From assembly GCA_938022295.1 (NCBI GenBank), contig CALIDR010000222.1, forward strand, positions 1 to 7,425: a stretch of DNA of 7,425 nt, in the 5' to 3' direction. Shown here one piece after another: positions 1 to 5,841 of the stretch; the first letter of the stretch is position 1, and every line of letters starts with the position of its first letter. The position numbers and the translations under genes were made by a program. This DNA comes from an uncultured Burkholderiaceae bacterium. GTDB lineage: Bacteria > Pseudomonadota > Gammaproteobacteria > Burkholderiales > Burkholderiaceae_C. Below the pieces are notes generated by a model. The model worked only from the letters and a program-made list of their open reading frames with translations, was not told where the DNA came from and did not search any database.

Positions 1-161
1 GTCCGAGCGCAGCGACCGCAGGGAGCGTAGCGAGTTCTGCCGCGCGACCCCGGGCCGAGCAGCGCAGCGCAGTCGGCCCGCAGGGCCGACCGCCACAGGG
101 TGAGCCCGCAGCGGGTGCCGCCTGGCGCGATGCCGCGACCGCTGCAAGTCGTCTAGAAGAC
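1..161. repeat. GC-rich, inverted-repeat-dense intergenic block (possible dispersed repeat)
   Basis: No credible gene is seen between the window edge and the end of the Sco gene at 234. The block contains three related arms: GGGCCGA at 52-58, its reverse complement TCGGCCC at 73-79, and GGGCCGA again at 83-89. The middle arm can therefore pair with either neighbour. CCCGC/GCGGG lies at 105-115, and an imperfect palindrome centred on TCTAGA lies at 148-161. The first 35 bases have a periodic AGCG/GCGA texture. I recall similar intergenic texture from Burkholderiales genomes, but copy number cannot be seen from one window. The block could be a dispersed repeat, a terminator region for the oxidase operon, or both. 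Confidence 0.4.
73..89 (-). terminator. Candidate stem-loop downstream of the Sco gene
   Basis: TCGGCCC (73-79) and GGGCCGA (83-89) form a perfect 7-bp GC stem with a 3-base loop, about 145 bases past the Sco stop codon on the minus strand. No T-run follows in either direction, so it does not meet the usual intrinsic-terminator pattern. A competing 8-bp stem pairs 51-58 with 73-80. A role in ending the operon transcript is inferred only from position. Confidence 0.3.
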
Positions 162-233
162 CCGACCTTCGCGAATGGCCGCAACGGGCCGAGATCAGCC
201 TTTCACCCTTGGCAAACCGAACACGTCGGCAGA

Positions 234-854
234 TCAGCCCCTCTCCGCGAGCAGCAGTCGCAGGTCGTCGGCGAGCGCCCGGGCGCCGCTGCCGTGGCGC
301 GTGAACAGGCGCAGCCGCCCGTCGGCGTCGATCACGTAGGCGCCGGCGGTGTGGTCCATCGTGTAACTGCCGGGCGTCTTGCCCGGGACCTTGGCATAGA
401 AGACCTTGAACTCGCGCGCCGCGCGCTTGGTCTCCTCCTCGTCGCCGCGCAGGGCGACGAAGCTCGGGTCGAACGCGGCGACGTAGGCCTTGAGCACCTC
501 GGGCGTGTCGCGCTCGGGGTCGACGGTGACGAACACACCCTGGATACGGTCGCCGTCGGCACCCAGCGCCTGCCTGACTTCGGCGATCTCGGCCAGCGCG
601 GTGGGGCACACGTCCGGGCACTGCGTGAAGCCGAAGAACAGCACGACGATCTTGCCGCGGAAGTCCGCCAGCGTGCGGCGCCGGCCGTCGGCGTCGGTCA
701 GCGCGAGTTCGCGGCCGTACTCGGCGCCGGTGAGGTCGATCGCCTTGAACGCCGGCTTGCTGCCGCCGAGGCCGGGCACGCGGTCGCAGCCGGCCGTCAA
801 TGCGAGGGCGGCCGCGACGGCGAGCCAGGTGCGGCGACGGGTCAGGCGAGCCAT
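234..854 (-). CDS. sco: Sco1/SenC family copper chaperone, lipoprotein-like
   Basis: This is a 206-residue protein of the Sco1/SenC thioredoxin-fold family, which handles copper for the CuA site of oxidase subunit II. Residues 9-22 are hydrophobic and end in LTAGC, so Cys23 is a plausible lipidation site; the protein would sit on the periplasmic face of the inner membrane. The metal-binding CPDVC motif has Cys79 and Cys83, and the distal copper-ligand histidine is His168 in TMDHT, so all three ligands are present. FFGFTQCPDVCPT and VTVDPERDTP are family hallmarks. The ATG at 854 lies inside the end of ctaB, overlapping it by 13 bases, which suggests translational coupling. No strong ribosome binding site precedes it. 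The upstream extension of this frame is ctaB read out of frame. It is the last recognisable gene of the series. Confidence 0.95.
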   Translation of the reverse strand: MARLTRRRTWLAVAAALALTAGCDRVPGLGGSKPAFKAIDLTGAEYGRELALTDADGRRRTLADFRGKIVVLFFGFTQCPDVCPTALAEIAEVRQALGADGDRIQGVFVTVDPERDTPEVLKAYVAAFDPSFVALRGDEEETKRAAREFKVFYAKVPGKTPGSYTMDHTAGAYVIDADGRLRLFTRHGSGARALADDLRLLLAERG

Positions 855-1777
855 GGCATCAGGTAGTGGTCCAGCAGCAGCGCCGCGAACAGCAGCGACA
901 GGTGCCAGATCGAGAAACGGAACGTGCGCCGCGCCAGCGCGTCGCTGTAGTCGCGCCACAGGTGCCACGCCAGCGCGACGAACCAGCCGCCGAGCACGAC
1001 CGCGGCGGCGAGGTAGATCCAGCCGCTCATGCCGTGCACGAACGGCAGCAGCGTGGCGGCGAACAGCACGAGCGTGTACAGCAGCACCTGCAGGCGCGTG
1101 AACTCGGCGCCGTGCGTGACCGGCAGCATCGGCAGGCCGGCGCGGCGGTAGTCCTCGGTGCGGTACAGCGCGAGCGCCCAGAAGTGCGGCGGCGTCCACA
1201 GGAAGATGATCAGCACCAGCAGCAGCGCCTCGGCACCGACCTCGCCGCGCACCGCCGTCCAGCCGAGCAGCGGAGGCATCGCGCCGGAGGCGCCGCCGAT
1301 CACGATGTTCTGCGGCGTCAGCGGCTTGAGCACGACGGTGTAGACGACCGCGTAGCCGACGAAGGTCGCCAGCGTCAGCCACATCGTCAGCGGATTGACG
1401 GCCAGGTACAGCACGGCGCTGCCGGCCGCGCACAGCACGGCCGAGAAGGTGAGCGTCTGCGCGCGCGTCAGCTCGCCCTTGGCGGTGGGCCGCCACGCGG
1501 TGCGCGCCATGCGGGCGTCGATATGCTGTTCGATCAGGCAGTTGAACGCGGCCGCGGCGGCGGCGACGAGCCAGATGCCGGCCGTGGCGGCGACGACGAC
1601 CGGCAGCGGCGGCAATCCCGGGGTGGCCAGCAGCATGCCGATCAGCGCGCAGAACACGATCAGCTGGACGACGCGCGGCTTGGTCAGCAGGTAGTACTGC
1701 CGCCAGCGCGGCGCGAGCGGGCGCGCCGGTGTGCGGTCGCCGCCGGTCGGGCGCGGGGTGTCGATCGTCGCCGCCAT
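842..1777 (-). CDS. ctaB: Protoheme IX farnesyltransferase (heme O synthase, Cox10/CtaB)
   Basis: This 311-residue integral membrane prenyltransferase of the UbiA superfamily transfers the farnesyl group of farnesyl diphosphate to the heme B vinyl group, giving heme O. LTKPRVVQL at 31-39 is the typical start of the first helix. The first active-site loop is FNCLIEQHIDARMARTAWRP (78-97), with Asn79, Glu83 and Asp87 in the positions of the N/DxxxD motif and RTxxRP following. The second loop is WTPPHFWALAL plus EDYRRAGLPMLP (about 195-219). About nine hydrophobic helices are visible, the expected number. The ATG at 1777 gives the normal N-terminus beginning MAATIDTP and lies 13 bases after the ctaA stop; reading further upstream gives out-of-frame ctaA sequence. 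CtaA, encoded just before it, uses its product. Confidence 0.97.
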   Translation of the reverse strand: MAATIDTPRPTGGDRTPARPLAPRWRQYYLLTKPRVVQLIVFCALIGMLLATPGLPPLPVVVAATAGIWLVAAAAAAFNCLIEQHIDARMARTAWRPTAKGELTRAQTLTFSAVLCAAGSAVLYLAVNPLTMWLTLATFVGYAVVYTVVLKPLTPQNIVIGGASGAMPPLLGWTAVRGEVGAEALLLVLIIFLWTPPHFWALALYRTEDYRRAGLPMLPVTHGAEFTRLQVLLYTLVLFAATLLPFVHGMSGWIYLAAAVVLGGWFVALAWHLWRDYSDALARRTFRFSIWHLSLLFAALLLDHYLMPWLA

Positions 1778-1790
1778 CGAGCGCCGGATT

Positions 1791-2939
1791 CTACGAAGCG
1801 AGGCCGACGCGCCCGCGTGCGAGCGGCGCCGCGGCCGCGCGGTGGCGGCCGAGCGCGGCGCGCGCGAGCAGCACCGCGAGCACGAGCACGAGCGCGGCCG
1901 CGCCGCCCGTGTGGGCGACGGCAGCCAGCAGCGGCCAGCCGAGCACGACGTTGGACAGGCCGGTGGCGAGCTGCCAGCCGCCGATCGCGGCGAGCGCAAG
2001 CGCCGCGCGCCGGTGTTCGCGCCACAGCTGCAGCGCCACGACCGCGATGGCAGCGAGCACGACGAGCGCGCCGAGCCGGTGCGTGACGTGGATCGCGGTC
2101 AGCGCTTCGAACGGCAGGTAACCGCCGTCGGCGCCGATGCCGAGTTCACGCCGGATCGTGAACGCGTGATCGAAGTCCATCGGCGGCCACCACACGCCCT
2201 GGCAGGTCGGGAAGTCGGTGCAGGCGAGCACGGCGTAGTTGGTGCTCACCCAGCCGCCGAGCGCGATCTGGACGACGGCCAGTGCCGCCAGCACCCACAG
2301 CCCGGCGCGCTGCGCGAGCGTCAGCGCGACCGGCCGCGGCGCGAACGTCTGTGCCTGCACCGCCAGCAGCGCGAGCAGCGCCAGACCGCCGAGCAGGTGG
2401 GCGGTGACGATCGCCGGGTAGAGCTTGAGGGTGACGGTCAGCGCGCCGAACGCGCCCTGCACGCACACCCACACCAGCGTCGCGGTGGCCCACCAGGGCG
2501 AGGGCACCGTCGGGTCGCCGCGCCGCCACTGGCGCCAGGCGACGATGGCCATCACCGTGATCAGCACGCCCACCGCGGTGGCGAGGTAGCGGTGCACCAT
2601 CTCGATCCACGCCTTGCCGTGGGTGACCGGGCCGGTGGGCATCTCCGTCATCGCGGCGTGGATCTCGGCGCGTGCGCCGAACGGGCTCGCCTTGCCGTAG
2701 CAGCCGGGCCAGTCGGGGCAGCCGAGGCCGGAGTCGGTCAGCCGCGTGAAGGCGCCGAACAGGATCAGGTCGAACGTCAGGAACAGCGTCAGCAGCGTCA
2801 GCGCATGCAGGCGCCGTGTCGGCGAGGCGTCGCGGTGGCGCAGCCAGATCCACGCCAGCGGCCCGAGGGCGAGCACGACGCCCAGCAGCGCCAGGCGGGC
2901 GATCGGGGCCAGGTCGACCAGCGGCTGAGCAGCGTCCAC
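1791..2939 (-). CDS. ctaA: Heme A synthase (Cox15/CtaA)
   Basis: This 382-residue membrane protein oxidises the C8 methyl of heme O to a formyl group, giving heme A for the aa3 oxidase. TRLTDSGLGCPDWPGCYG at 65-82 carries the first cysteine pair (Cys74, Cys80). EMVHR at 113-117 supplies Glu113 and His116. HLLGG at 181, HVTHR at 284-288 and AHTGG at 342-346 supply the other conserved histidines. A second cysteine pair, Cys240 and Cys246, sits in ACTDFPTCQG. I count about nine hydrophobic segments, one more than the usual eight; the extra one is the N-terminal helix at about 14-33, before the segment ending in TRLTDSG. Such a helix is familiar in Burkholderiales homologues. The start is a GTG at 2939, four bases after the upstream stop, with no ATG nearby. 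The exact start is therefore less certain than the identity. Confidence 0.96.
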   Translation of the reverse strand: MDAAQPLVDLAPIARLALLGVVLALGPLAWIWLRHRDASPTRRLHALTLLTLFLTFDLILFGAFTRLTDSGLGCPDWPGCYGKASPFGARAEIHAAMTEMPTGPVTHGKAWIEMVHRYLATAVGVLITVMAIVAWRQWRRGDPTVPSPWWATATLVWVCVQGAFGALTVTLKLYPAIVTAHLLGGLALLALLAVQAQTFAPRPVALTLAQRAGLWVLAALAVVQIALGGWVSTNYAVLACTDFPTCQGVWWPPMDFDHAFTIRRELGIGADGGYLPFEALTAIHVTHRLGALVVLAAIAVVALQLWREHRRAALALAAIGGWQLATGLSNVVLGWPLLAAVAHTGGAAALVLVLAVLLARAALGRHRAAAAPLARGRVGLAS

Positions 2940-2943
2940 GGCG

Positions 2944-3639
2944 TCAGCGTCCCGGGCGGTCCCAGGAGGCAGAAGCGCGCAGCAGGCGGTCGAGGTCGCG
3001 CTTGACCCGCGCCGGCTCGGGCTGCGCCGGCTCGCGCATCATCCACTGCCCCATGGGGTCGACGATGTACAGGTGCGCGGCGAGCGCCTCGCCGGGCGCC
3101 GGGGCGAGCCAGCGCTCGACCTCGGCCGCCGGCGCGCGCAGCACGGTTACCGCGGGCGTGGCCTGCAGCGCGGCGAGCAGCGGCGGCGCGATCGGCGCGT
3201 CGTCGGTCACCAGCCAGACCTTGTCGATGCGCTCGCGTTCGCGGCCGGTCATCTCGCGCAGCTGGCGCTGCATGAGCAGGCGCCGCTCGCACGCCTCGTC
3301 GCACGCGGCCGGGCCGACGACGACGAGCAGCCACTGGCCGCGCAGCGAGGCAGGGTCGACCGGGCGGCCGTCGAGGTCGGCGAGCGCCAGCGCCGGCATC
3401 TCGCGCGGCGGCAGGATCAGGTCGCCGTAGTTCGTGCGGCCCTCGGGGCGGATCACGAAGTAGCCGAGGTACGACGCGATCACCGGCAGCGCGCAGGCGA
3501 ACAGCAGGCCGAGCAGCTTCCAGCGCCCGGCGCGCGTGCGCTGCGCGTCGTCGGGCAGGCCAGCCGCGGGCAGCGAGTGCACCGTGAAGCTCAGCGGCTC
3601 AGCGCCGGCGGCGGGGGGCGACGAGTTGGAACCAGACAT
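2944..3639 (-). CDS. Membrane-anchored Sco-like (thioredoxin-fold) protein of the cytochrome oxidase locus, function unknown
   Basis: This 231-residue protein has a polar N-terminus (1-39), one transmembrane helix (about 41-63) and a soluble domain that should face the periplasm. The domain resembles Sco proteins in outline: LRGQWLLVVVGPAACDEAC (99-117) follows the Sco pattern of a beta strand leading into CxxxC, here Cys113 and Cys117; KVWLVTDD (140-147) occupies the place of the Sco VTVDPE strand; HLYIVDPMG (189-197) matches the strand after the copper histidine. His189 falls about three positions later than the Sco ligand. Homologues sit at this place in Burkholderiales oxidase loci, usually as 'transmembrane protein'. 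The ATG at 3639 lies 41 bases inside the SURF1 gene, and the stop is four bases before ctaA. Copper or thiol chemistry is plausible but inferred; specific function is not established. Confidence 0.85.
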   Translation of the reverse strand: MSGSNSSPPAAGAEPLSFTVHSLPAAGLPDDAQRTRAGRWKLLGLLFACALPVIASYLGYFVIRPEGRTNYGDLILPPREMPALALADLDGRPVDPASLRGQWLLVVVGPAACDEACERRLLMQRQLREMTGRERERIDKVWLVTDDAPIAPPLLAALQATPAVTVLRAPAAEVERWLAPAPGEALAAHLYIVDPMGQWMMREPAQPEPARVKRDLDRLLRASASWDRPGR

Positions 3640-4324
3640 AGAGGCCCGTGATCAGCGCCGCGAGCGCGAACCACTGGAAGGCGTAACCGTAGTGCTTGTG
3701 GACGTCGATCGCCGGCGCGGGCCAGCGGCGCAGCAGGCCGTCGCCGGCGAAGAACGGGGTGTCGAGCTGGACGACGGCCAGCGGCCGCAGCGACAGGCCC
3801 GTTTCGCGGGCAAAGTCCTCGATGTCGAGATTCTGCCGGATGCGGCCGCCCGTCGACGGCGCGAACTCGTACAACCGGGCGAGGGCGGGGGCGATGCGGC
3901 CGAGCACCTCGACCTCGCCTTCGTCGTCGCGCACCGGCGCCAGGCGCGTGCGGTCCAGCGGGTCGCGCGGCAGCCAGCCGCGCTGCACCAGCACCGCCGT
4001 GCCGTCGCCGAGCACGAGCGGCGTGACGGCGTAGAAGCCGGGGCGCTGGTCCATCTGCCGGTTCTCGAGGTAGACGGTGTGCGCGCCCGACCATCGCCCG
4101 CGCAGCACCACGCGGCGGTGCTCCTGCGCCGCCACGGCATCGGCCGTGCGGGCGAGCCCGGCCGCCTCGAGCGGCGGCAGCGCGGCGCGCTCCTCGATCG
4201 CCGCCTGCAGCGCCGTCTTCTGCGCCGCGCGGTCGAGCTGCCACAGCCCCAGGCGCGCCGTGACGGCGACGCCGACGAGCGCGGCGACGAGCACCAGGGC
4301 GCGCCGGCGCGAGGCGCCCGTCAT
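3599..4324 (-). CDS. surf1: SURF1 family cytochrome oxidase biogenesis protein
   Basis: This 241-residue protein has the SURF1 layout of two terminal transmembrane helices (about 8-28 and 214-234) flanking a periplasmic domain. Hallmarks are LGLWQLDRAAQK (25-36), YLENRQMDQRPGFYAVTPL (85-103), VQRGWLPRD (113-121) and the C-terminal KHYGYAFQWFALA (210-222), which includes the conserved His211 and QWF. SURF1 assists formation of the heme a3 centre of subunit I, and bacterial members bind heme A. This fits its position near ctaB, ctaA and ctaG. The ATG at 4324 gives a normal length. The frame can be extended upstream to 4468, but that extension is antisense to the plus-strand DUF2909 gene and lacks family features. 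No strong ribosome binding site is visible. The last 41 bases overlap the next gene. Confidence 0.95.
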   Translation of the reverse strand: MTGASRRRALVLVAALVGVAVTARLGLWQLDRAAQKTALQAAIEERAALPPLEAAGLARTADAVAAQEHRRVVLRGRWSGAHTVYLENRQMDQRPGFYAVTPLVLGDGTAVLVQRGWLPRDPLDRTRLAPVRDDEGEVEVLGRIAPALARLYEFAPSTGGRIRQNLDIEDFARETGLSLRPLAVVQLDTPFFAGDGLLRRWPAPAIDVHKHYGYAFQWFALAALITGLYVWFQLVAPRRRR

Positions 4325-4346
4325 CGCGGCGCCCGCAGCGGGCCGG

Positions 4347-4355
4347 TGCGACAAT
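4347..4355 (+). promoter_or_regulatory. Extended -10-like element for the DUF2909 gene (near-leaderless start)
   Basis: TGCGACAAT at 4347-4355 resembles an extended -10 element (TGn followed by GACAAT, a TATAAT variant). Its end is only eight bases before the ATG at 4364, so transcription would begin at about 4361-4364 and the mRNA would have almost no leader. No Shine-Dalgarno sequence precedes the ATG, which agrees with leaderless translation. No -35 match is visible at the usual spacing. It sits in the 39-base divergent gap between SURF1 and DUF2909. I recall similar GACAAT-then-ATG spacing from Burkholderiales genes, but that is not tested here. Confidence 0.5.
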
Positions 4356-4363
4356 CCGCGCCG

Positions 4364-4585
4364 ATGAAGGTCGTGTTCGCCATCGCCCTGCTCGCGATCA
4401 TCGGCGCGCTGGGCAGCGCCGGCTTCTTCATGCTGCGCAAGAAGCGCGAAGGCGCGCCGCCGAGCCACGCGATGGCCCGCGCGCTCGCGGTGCGCGTCGG
4501 GCTGTCGGTGGCGCTGTTCGTCTTCATCCTCGTCAGCTACACGATGGGCTGGATCCAGCCCACCGGCATTCCCGCCGGGCGCTGA
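4364..4585 (+). CDS. DUF2909 family 'twin transmembrane' protein, opposite strand to the operon
   Basis: This 73-residue membrane protein has two hydrophobic helices (about 4-23 and 43-61) joined by a basic, polar loop beginning LRKKREG. The C-terminus SYTMGWIQPTGIPAG matches the GWIxPxG ending of the DUF2909 family, a small inner-membrane family found beside cytochrome oxidase genes in betaproteobacteria. No biochemical role is known. By the positive-inside rule the Lys/Arg-rich loop should be cytoplasmic with both ends periplasmic. It is the only gene in the window on the plus strand, diverging from SURF1 across 39 bases and converging on ctaE across 87 bases. It therefore interrupts the minus-strand series. 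A near-leaderless promoter is likely. A role in oxidase biogenesis is inferred from position only. Confidence 0.87.
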   Translation: MKVVFAIALLAIIGALGSAGFFMLRKKREGAPPSHAMARALAVRVGLSVALFVFILVSYTMGWIQPTGIPAGR

Positions 4586-4594
4586 CGCCCTCGC

Positions 4595-4609
4595 GCCGCC
4601 ACCGGCGGC
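4595..4609 (+). terminator. Hairpin just after the DUF2909 stop
   Basis: GCCGCC (4595-4600) and GGCGGC (4604-4609) form a perfect 6-bp GC stem with a 3-base loop, starting nine bases after the DUF2909 stop codon. No T-run follows. It is a possible transcript 3' end or stabilising stem; the assignment rests on position and pairing only. Confidence 0.3.
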
Positions 4610-4618
4610 CGCAACGAC

Positions 4619-4641
4619 GAACGCCGCGCGAGGCGGCGTTC
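4619..4641. terminator. Candidate bidirectional terminator between convergent DUF2909 and ctaE
   Basis: GAACGCCGC (4619-4627) and GCGGCGTTC (4633-4641) form a perfect 9-bp stem with a 5-base loop, near the middle of the 87-base convergent gap. On the minus strand the stem is followed by GTCGTTG, which is only mildly T-rich; on the plus strand there is no T-run. The symmetric position between two gene ends is typical of bidirectional terminators. In very GC-rich genomes terminators with poor T-runs are common, so a role is plausible but unproven. Confidence 0.5.
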
Positions 4642-4653
4642 ACAGTCCCGGGT

Positions 4654-4669
4654 CGCGGCGCCGGCCGCG
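4654..4669 (-). terminator. GC hairpin just after the ctaE stop
   Basis: CGCGGC (4654-4659) and GCCGCG (4664-4669) form a perfect 6-bp stem with a 4-base loop, three bases beyond the ctaE stop codon on the minus strand. No T-tract follows. It may protect or attenuate the ctaE transcript before the stronger stem at 4619-4641. GC-rich sequence makes short stems frequent by chance, so confidence is low. Confidence 0.28.
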
Positions 4670-4672
4670 CCT

Positions 4673-5557
4673 TCACATCCAGTAGACGACGATGTACAGG
4701 CCGAGCCAGACGACGTCGACGAAGTGCCAGTACCACGCCGCGCCCTCGAAGCCGAAGTGCCGCTGCGGCGTGAAGTGGCCCTTCATCAGCCGCAGCGTGA
4801 TGAAGATCAGCATCAGCATGCCGACGAACACGTGGAAGCCGTGGAAGCCGGTCAGCATGAAGAACGTCGAGCCGAAGATGCCGGAGCTGAGCTTGAGGTT
4901 CAGGTCGCGGTAGGCGTGCAGGTACTCGTAGGCCTGCACGCCGAGGAACGTCGCACCCAGCGCCACCGTCACCCACATCCAGAAGATCGTCTTCGCGCGC
5001 TGGTTGGCGATCAGCGCGTGGTGCGCGATCGTCAGCGTCAGACCCGAGGTCAGCAGCAGCGCGGTGTTCAGCGTCGGCAGCGGCCACGGGCCGATGGTCT
5101 GGAACGGCTCGACGGTGCCGGCCGGCGACGCCGTGGCGCCCGGCACGCTGCTCGGCCAAGCGGCCTTGAAGTCGGGCCACAGCACCTGGTGGTCCAGGTT
5201 GCCGAGCATCGGCACCGCGTGCACGCGCGCCCAGTACAGCGCGCCGAAGAACGCGGCGAAGAACATCACCTCGCTGAAGATGAACCAGCTCATGCTCCAG
5301 CGGTACGAGACGTCGATGCGGTCGCTGTACAGCCCCGTCTCGCTCTCGCGGATCGCGTCGCCGAACCACTGGAACAGCACGACGGCCCACCACGCGAGCC
5401 CGAACAGCAGCACGTAGGCGCCCCAGCCGTGGCCGTTGACCCACTGCGCGGCGCCGAAGATGACGAACAGCAGGCCGATCGCGGTCATCACCGGGTGCCG
5501 CGAAGGCGCCGGGACGTAGTAGTAGGGCGTCTGTGCGCCGTGCGTTGCTGCGGACAT
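4673..5557 (-). CDS. ctaE: Cytochrome c oxidase subunit III
   Basis: This 294-residue protein is subunit III of the aa3 oxidase. It has no redox centre and supports proton uptake and stability of subunit I. Seven hydrophobic helices are visible (about 23-41, 46-64, 91-110, 161-181, 190-212, 228-254, 273-293), as expected. Family hallmarks are YRWSMSWFIFSEVMFFAAFF (85-104), with the conserved membrane glutamate Glu96; LLLTSGLTLTIAHHAL (167-182); GSTFFMLTGFHGFHVFVG (229-246); and AWYWHFVDVVWLGLYIVVYW (274-293). The N-terminal PYYYVPAPSRHPV is the usual surface stretch. The loop at about 113-158 is longer than in mitochondrial subunits, as is common in proteobacteria. The ATG at 5557 follows a purine-rich tract, 41 bases after the DUF2970 stop. 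Confidence 0.97.
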   Translation of the reverse strand: MSAATHGAQTPYYYVPAPSRHPVMTAIGLLFVIFGAAQWVNGHGWGAYVLLFGLAWWAVVLFQWFGDAIRESETGLYSDRIDVSYRWSMSWFIFSEVMFFAAFFGALYWARVHAVPMLGNLDHQVLWPDFKAAWPSSVPGATASPAGTVEPFQTIGPWPLPTLNTALLLTSGLTLTIAHHALIANQRAKTIFWMWVTVALGATFLGVQAYEYLHAYRDLNLKLSSGIFGSTFFMLTGFHGFHVFVGMLMLIFITLRLMKGHFTPQRHFGFEGAAWYWHFVDVVWLGLYIVVYWM

Positions 5558-5560
5558 GAG

Positions 5561-5578
5561 TCTTTCTCTCTCTTCCTC
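5561..5578 (-). promoter_or_regulatory. Purine-rich translation initiation region of ctaE
   Basis: On the minus strand these 18 bases read GAGGAAGAGAGAGAAAGA, ending three bases before the ctaE ATG. This unbroken purine run stands out in a GC-rich window. The best anti-Shine-Dalgarno match, GAGGA, is about 16 bases from the ATG, longer than usual, while weaker AGAGA matches are closer. It probably gives an unstructured, efficient ribosome landing site for a structural subunit. Confidence 0.45.
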
Positions 5579-5598
5579 GAAGCAGAAGTCGGTGCCGT

Positions 5599-5841
5599 TC
5601 AGCCGCCGGCGACGCCGCTGGCGACGACCCAGCGGATCAGCACGATCAGGCCGACGACGAACAAGGCGGTGGCAACGATGCCGGCGGCGATCACGTGCAC
5701 CGGGTTGAGCTGCTGCACGTCGCGCTCGTGCTCGCTCGACTTGCGCACGCCGAAGAACGACCAGCCGACGGCGCGCAGCGTCTGTCCGAACGAGCCCTTG
5801 CGCCCGACGGCGTCGGCGAGGTCGGCGCCGGGGCGGTTCAC
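5599..5841 (-). CDS. DUF2970 family small membrane protein
   Basis: This 80-residue protein begins at a GTG (5841) that overlaps the ctaG stop codon in the sequence GTGA, so translation is probably coupled to ctaG. Residues 14-48 hold the conserved stretch RKGSFGQTLRAVGWSFFGVR followed by a polar, charged part and LNPVHV. One transmembrane helix spans about 50-72. This matches DUF2970, a small family found between ctaG and the subunit III gene in betaproteobacterial oxidase loci. No function has been established. The likely arrangement is a cytoplasmic amphipathic N-terminus and one membrane anchor. A longer open frame reaching 6180 exists but is ctaG read out of frame. A role as an oxidase assembly or accessory factor is inferred from its invariant neighbours. 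Confidence 0.88.
   Translation of the reverse strand: MNRPGADLADAVGRKGSFGQTLRAVGWSFFGVRKSSEHERDVQQLNPVHVIAAGIVATALFVVGLIVLIRWVVASGVAGG

Noticed and set aside
3..233. Open plus-strand frame running through the left intergenic block
   Set aside because: It continues into antisense Sco sequence with low-complexity composition and no domain, so its openness is explained by high GC.
855..1496. Upstream extension of the Sco frame
   Set aside because: It is out-of-frame ctaB sequence, rich in Arg and Ala. The family-typical signal-like N-terminus starts at 854.
800..2086. Long plus-strand open frame (428 codons) antisense to ctaB and ctaA
   Set aside because: The translation is Arg/Gln/Glu/His-rich low-complexity sequence typical of antisense frames in GC-rich DNA, and the minus strand encodes clear ctaB and ctaA.
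1731..3005. Long plus-strand open frame (424 codons) antisense to ctaA
   Set aside because: It has biased composition and no recognisable domain, and it lies opposite well-supported genes.
4325..4468. Upstream extension of the SURF1 frame
   Set aside because: It is antisense to the DUF2909 gene and has no SURF1 features; the first helix starts soon after the ATG at 4324.
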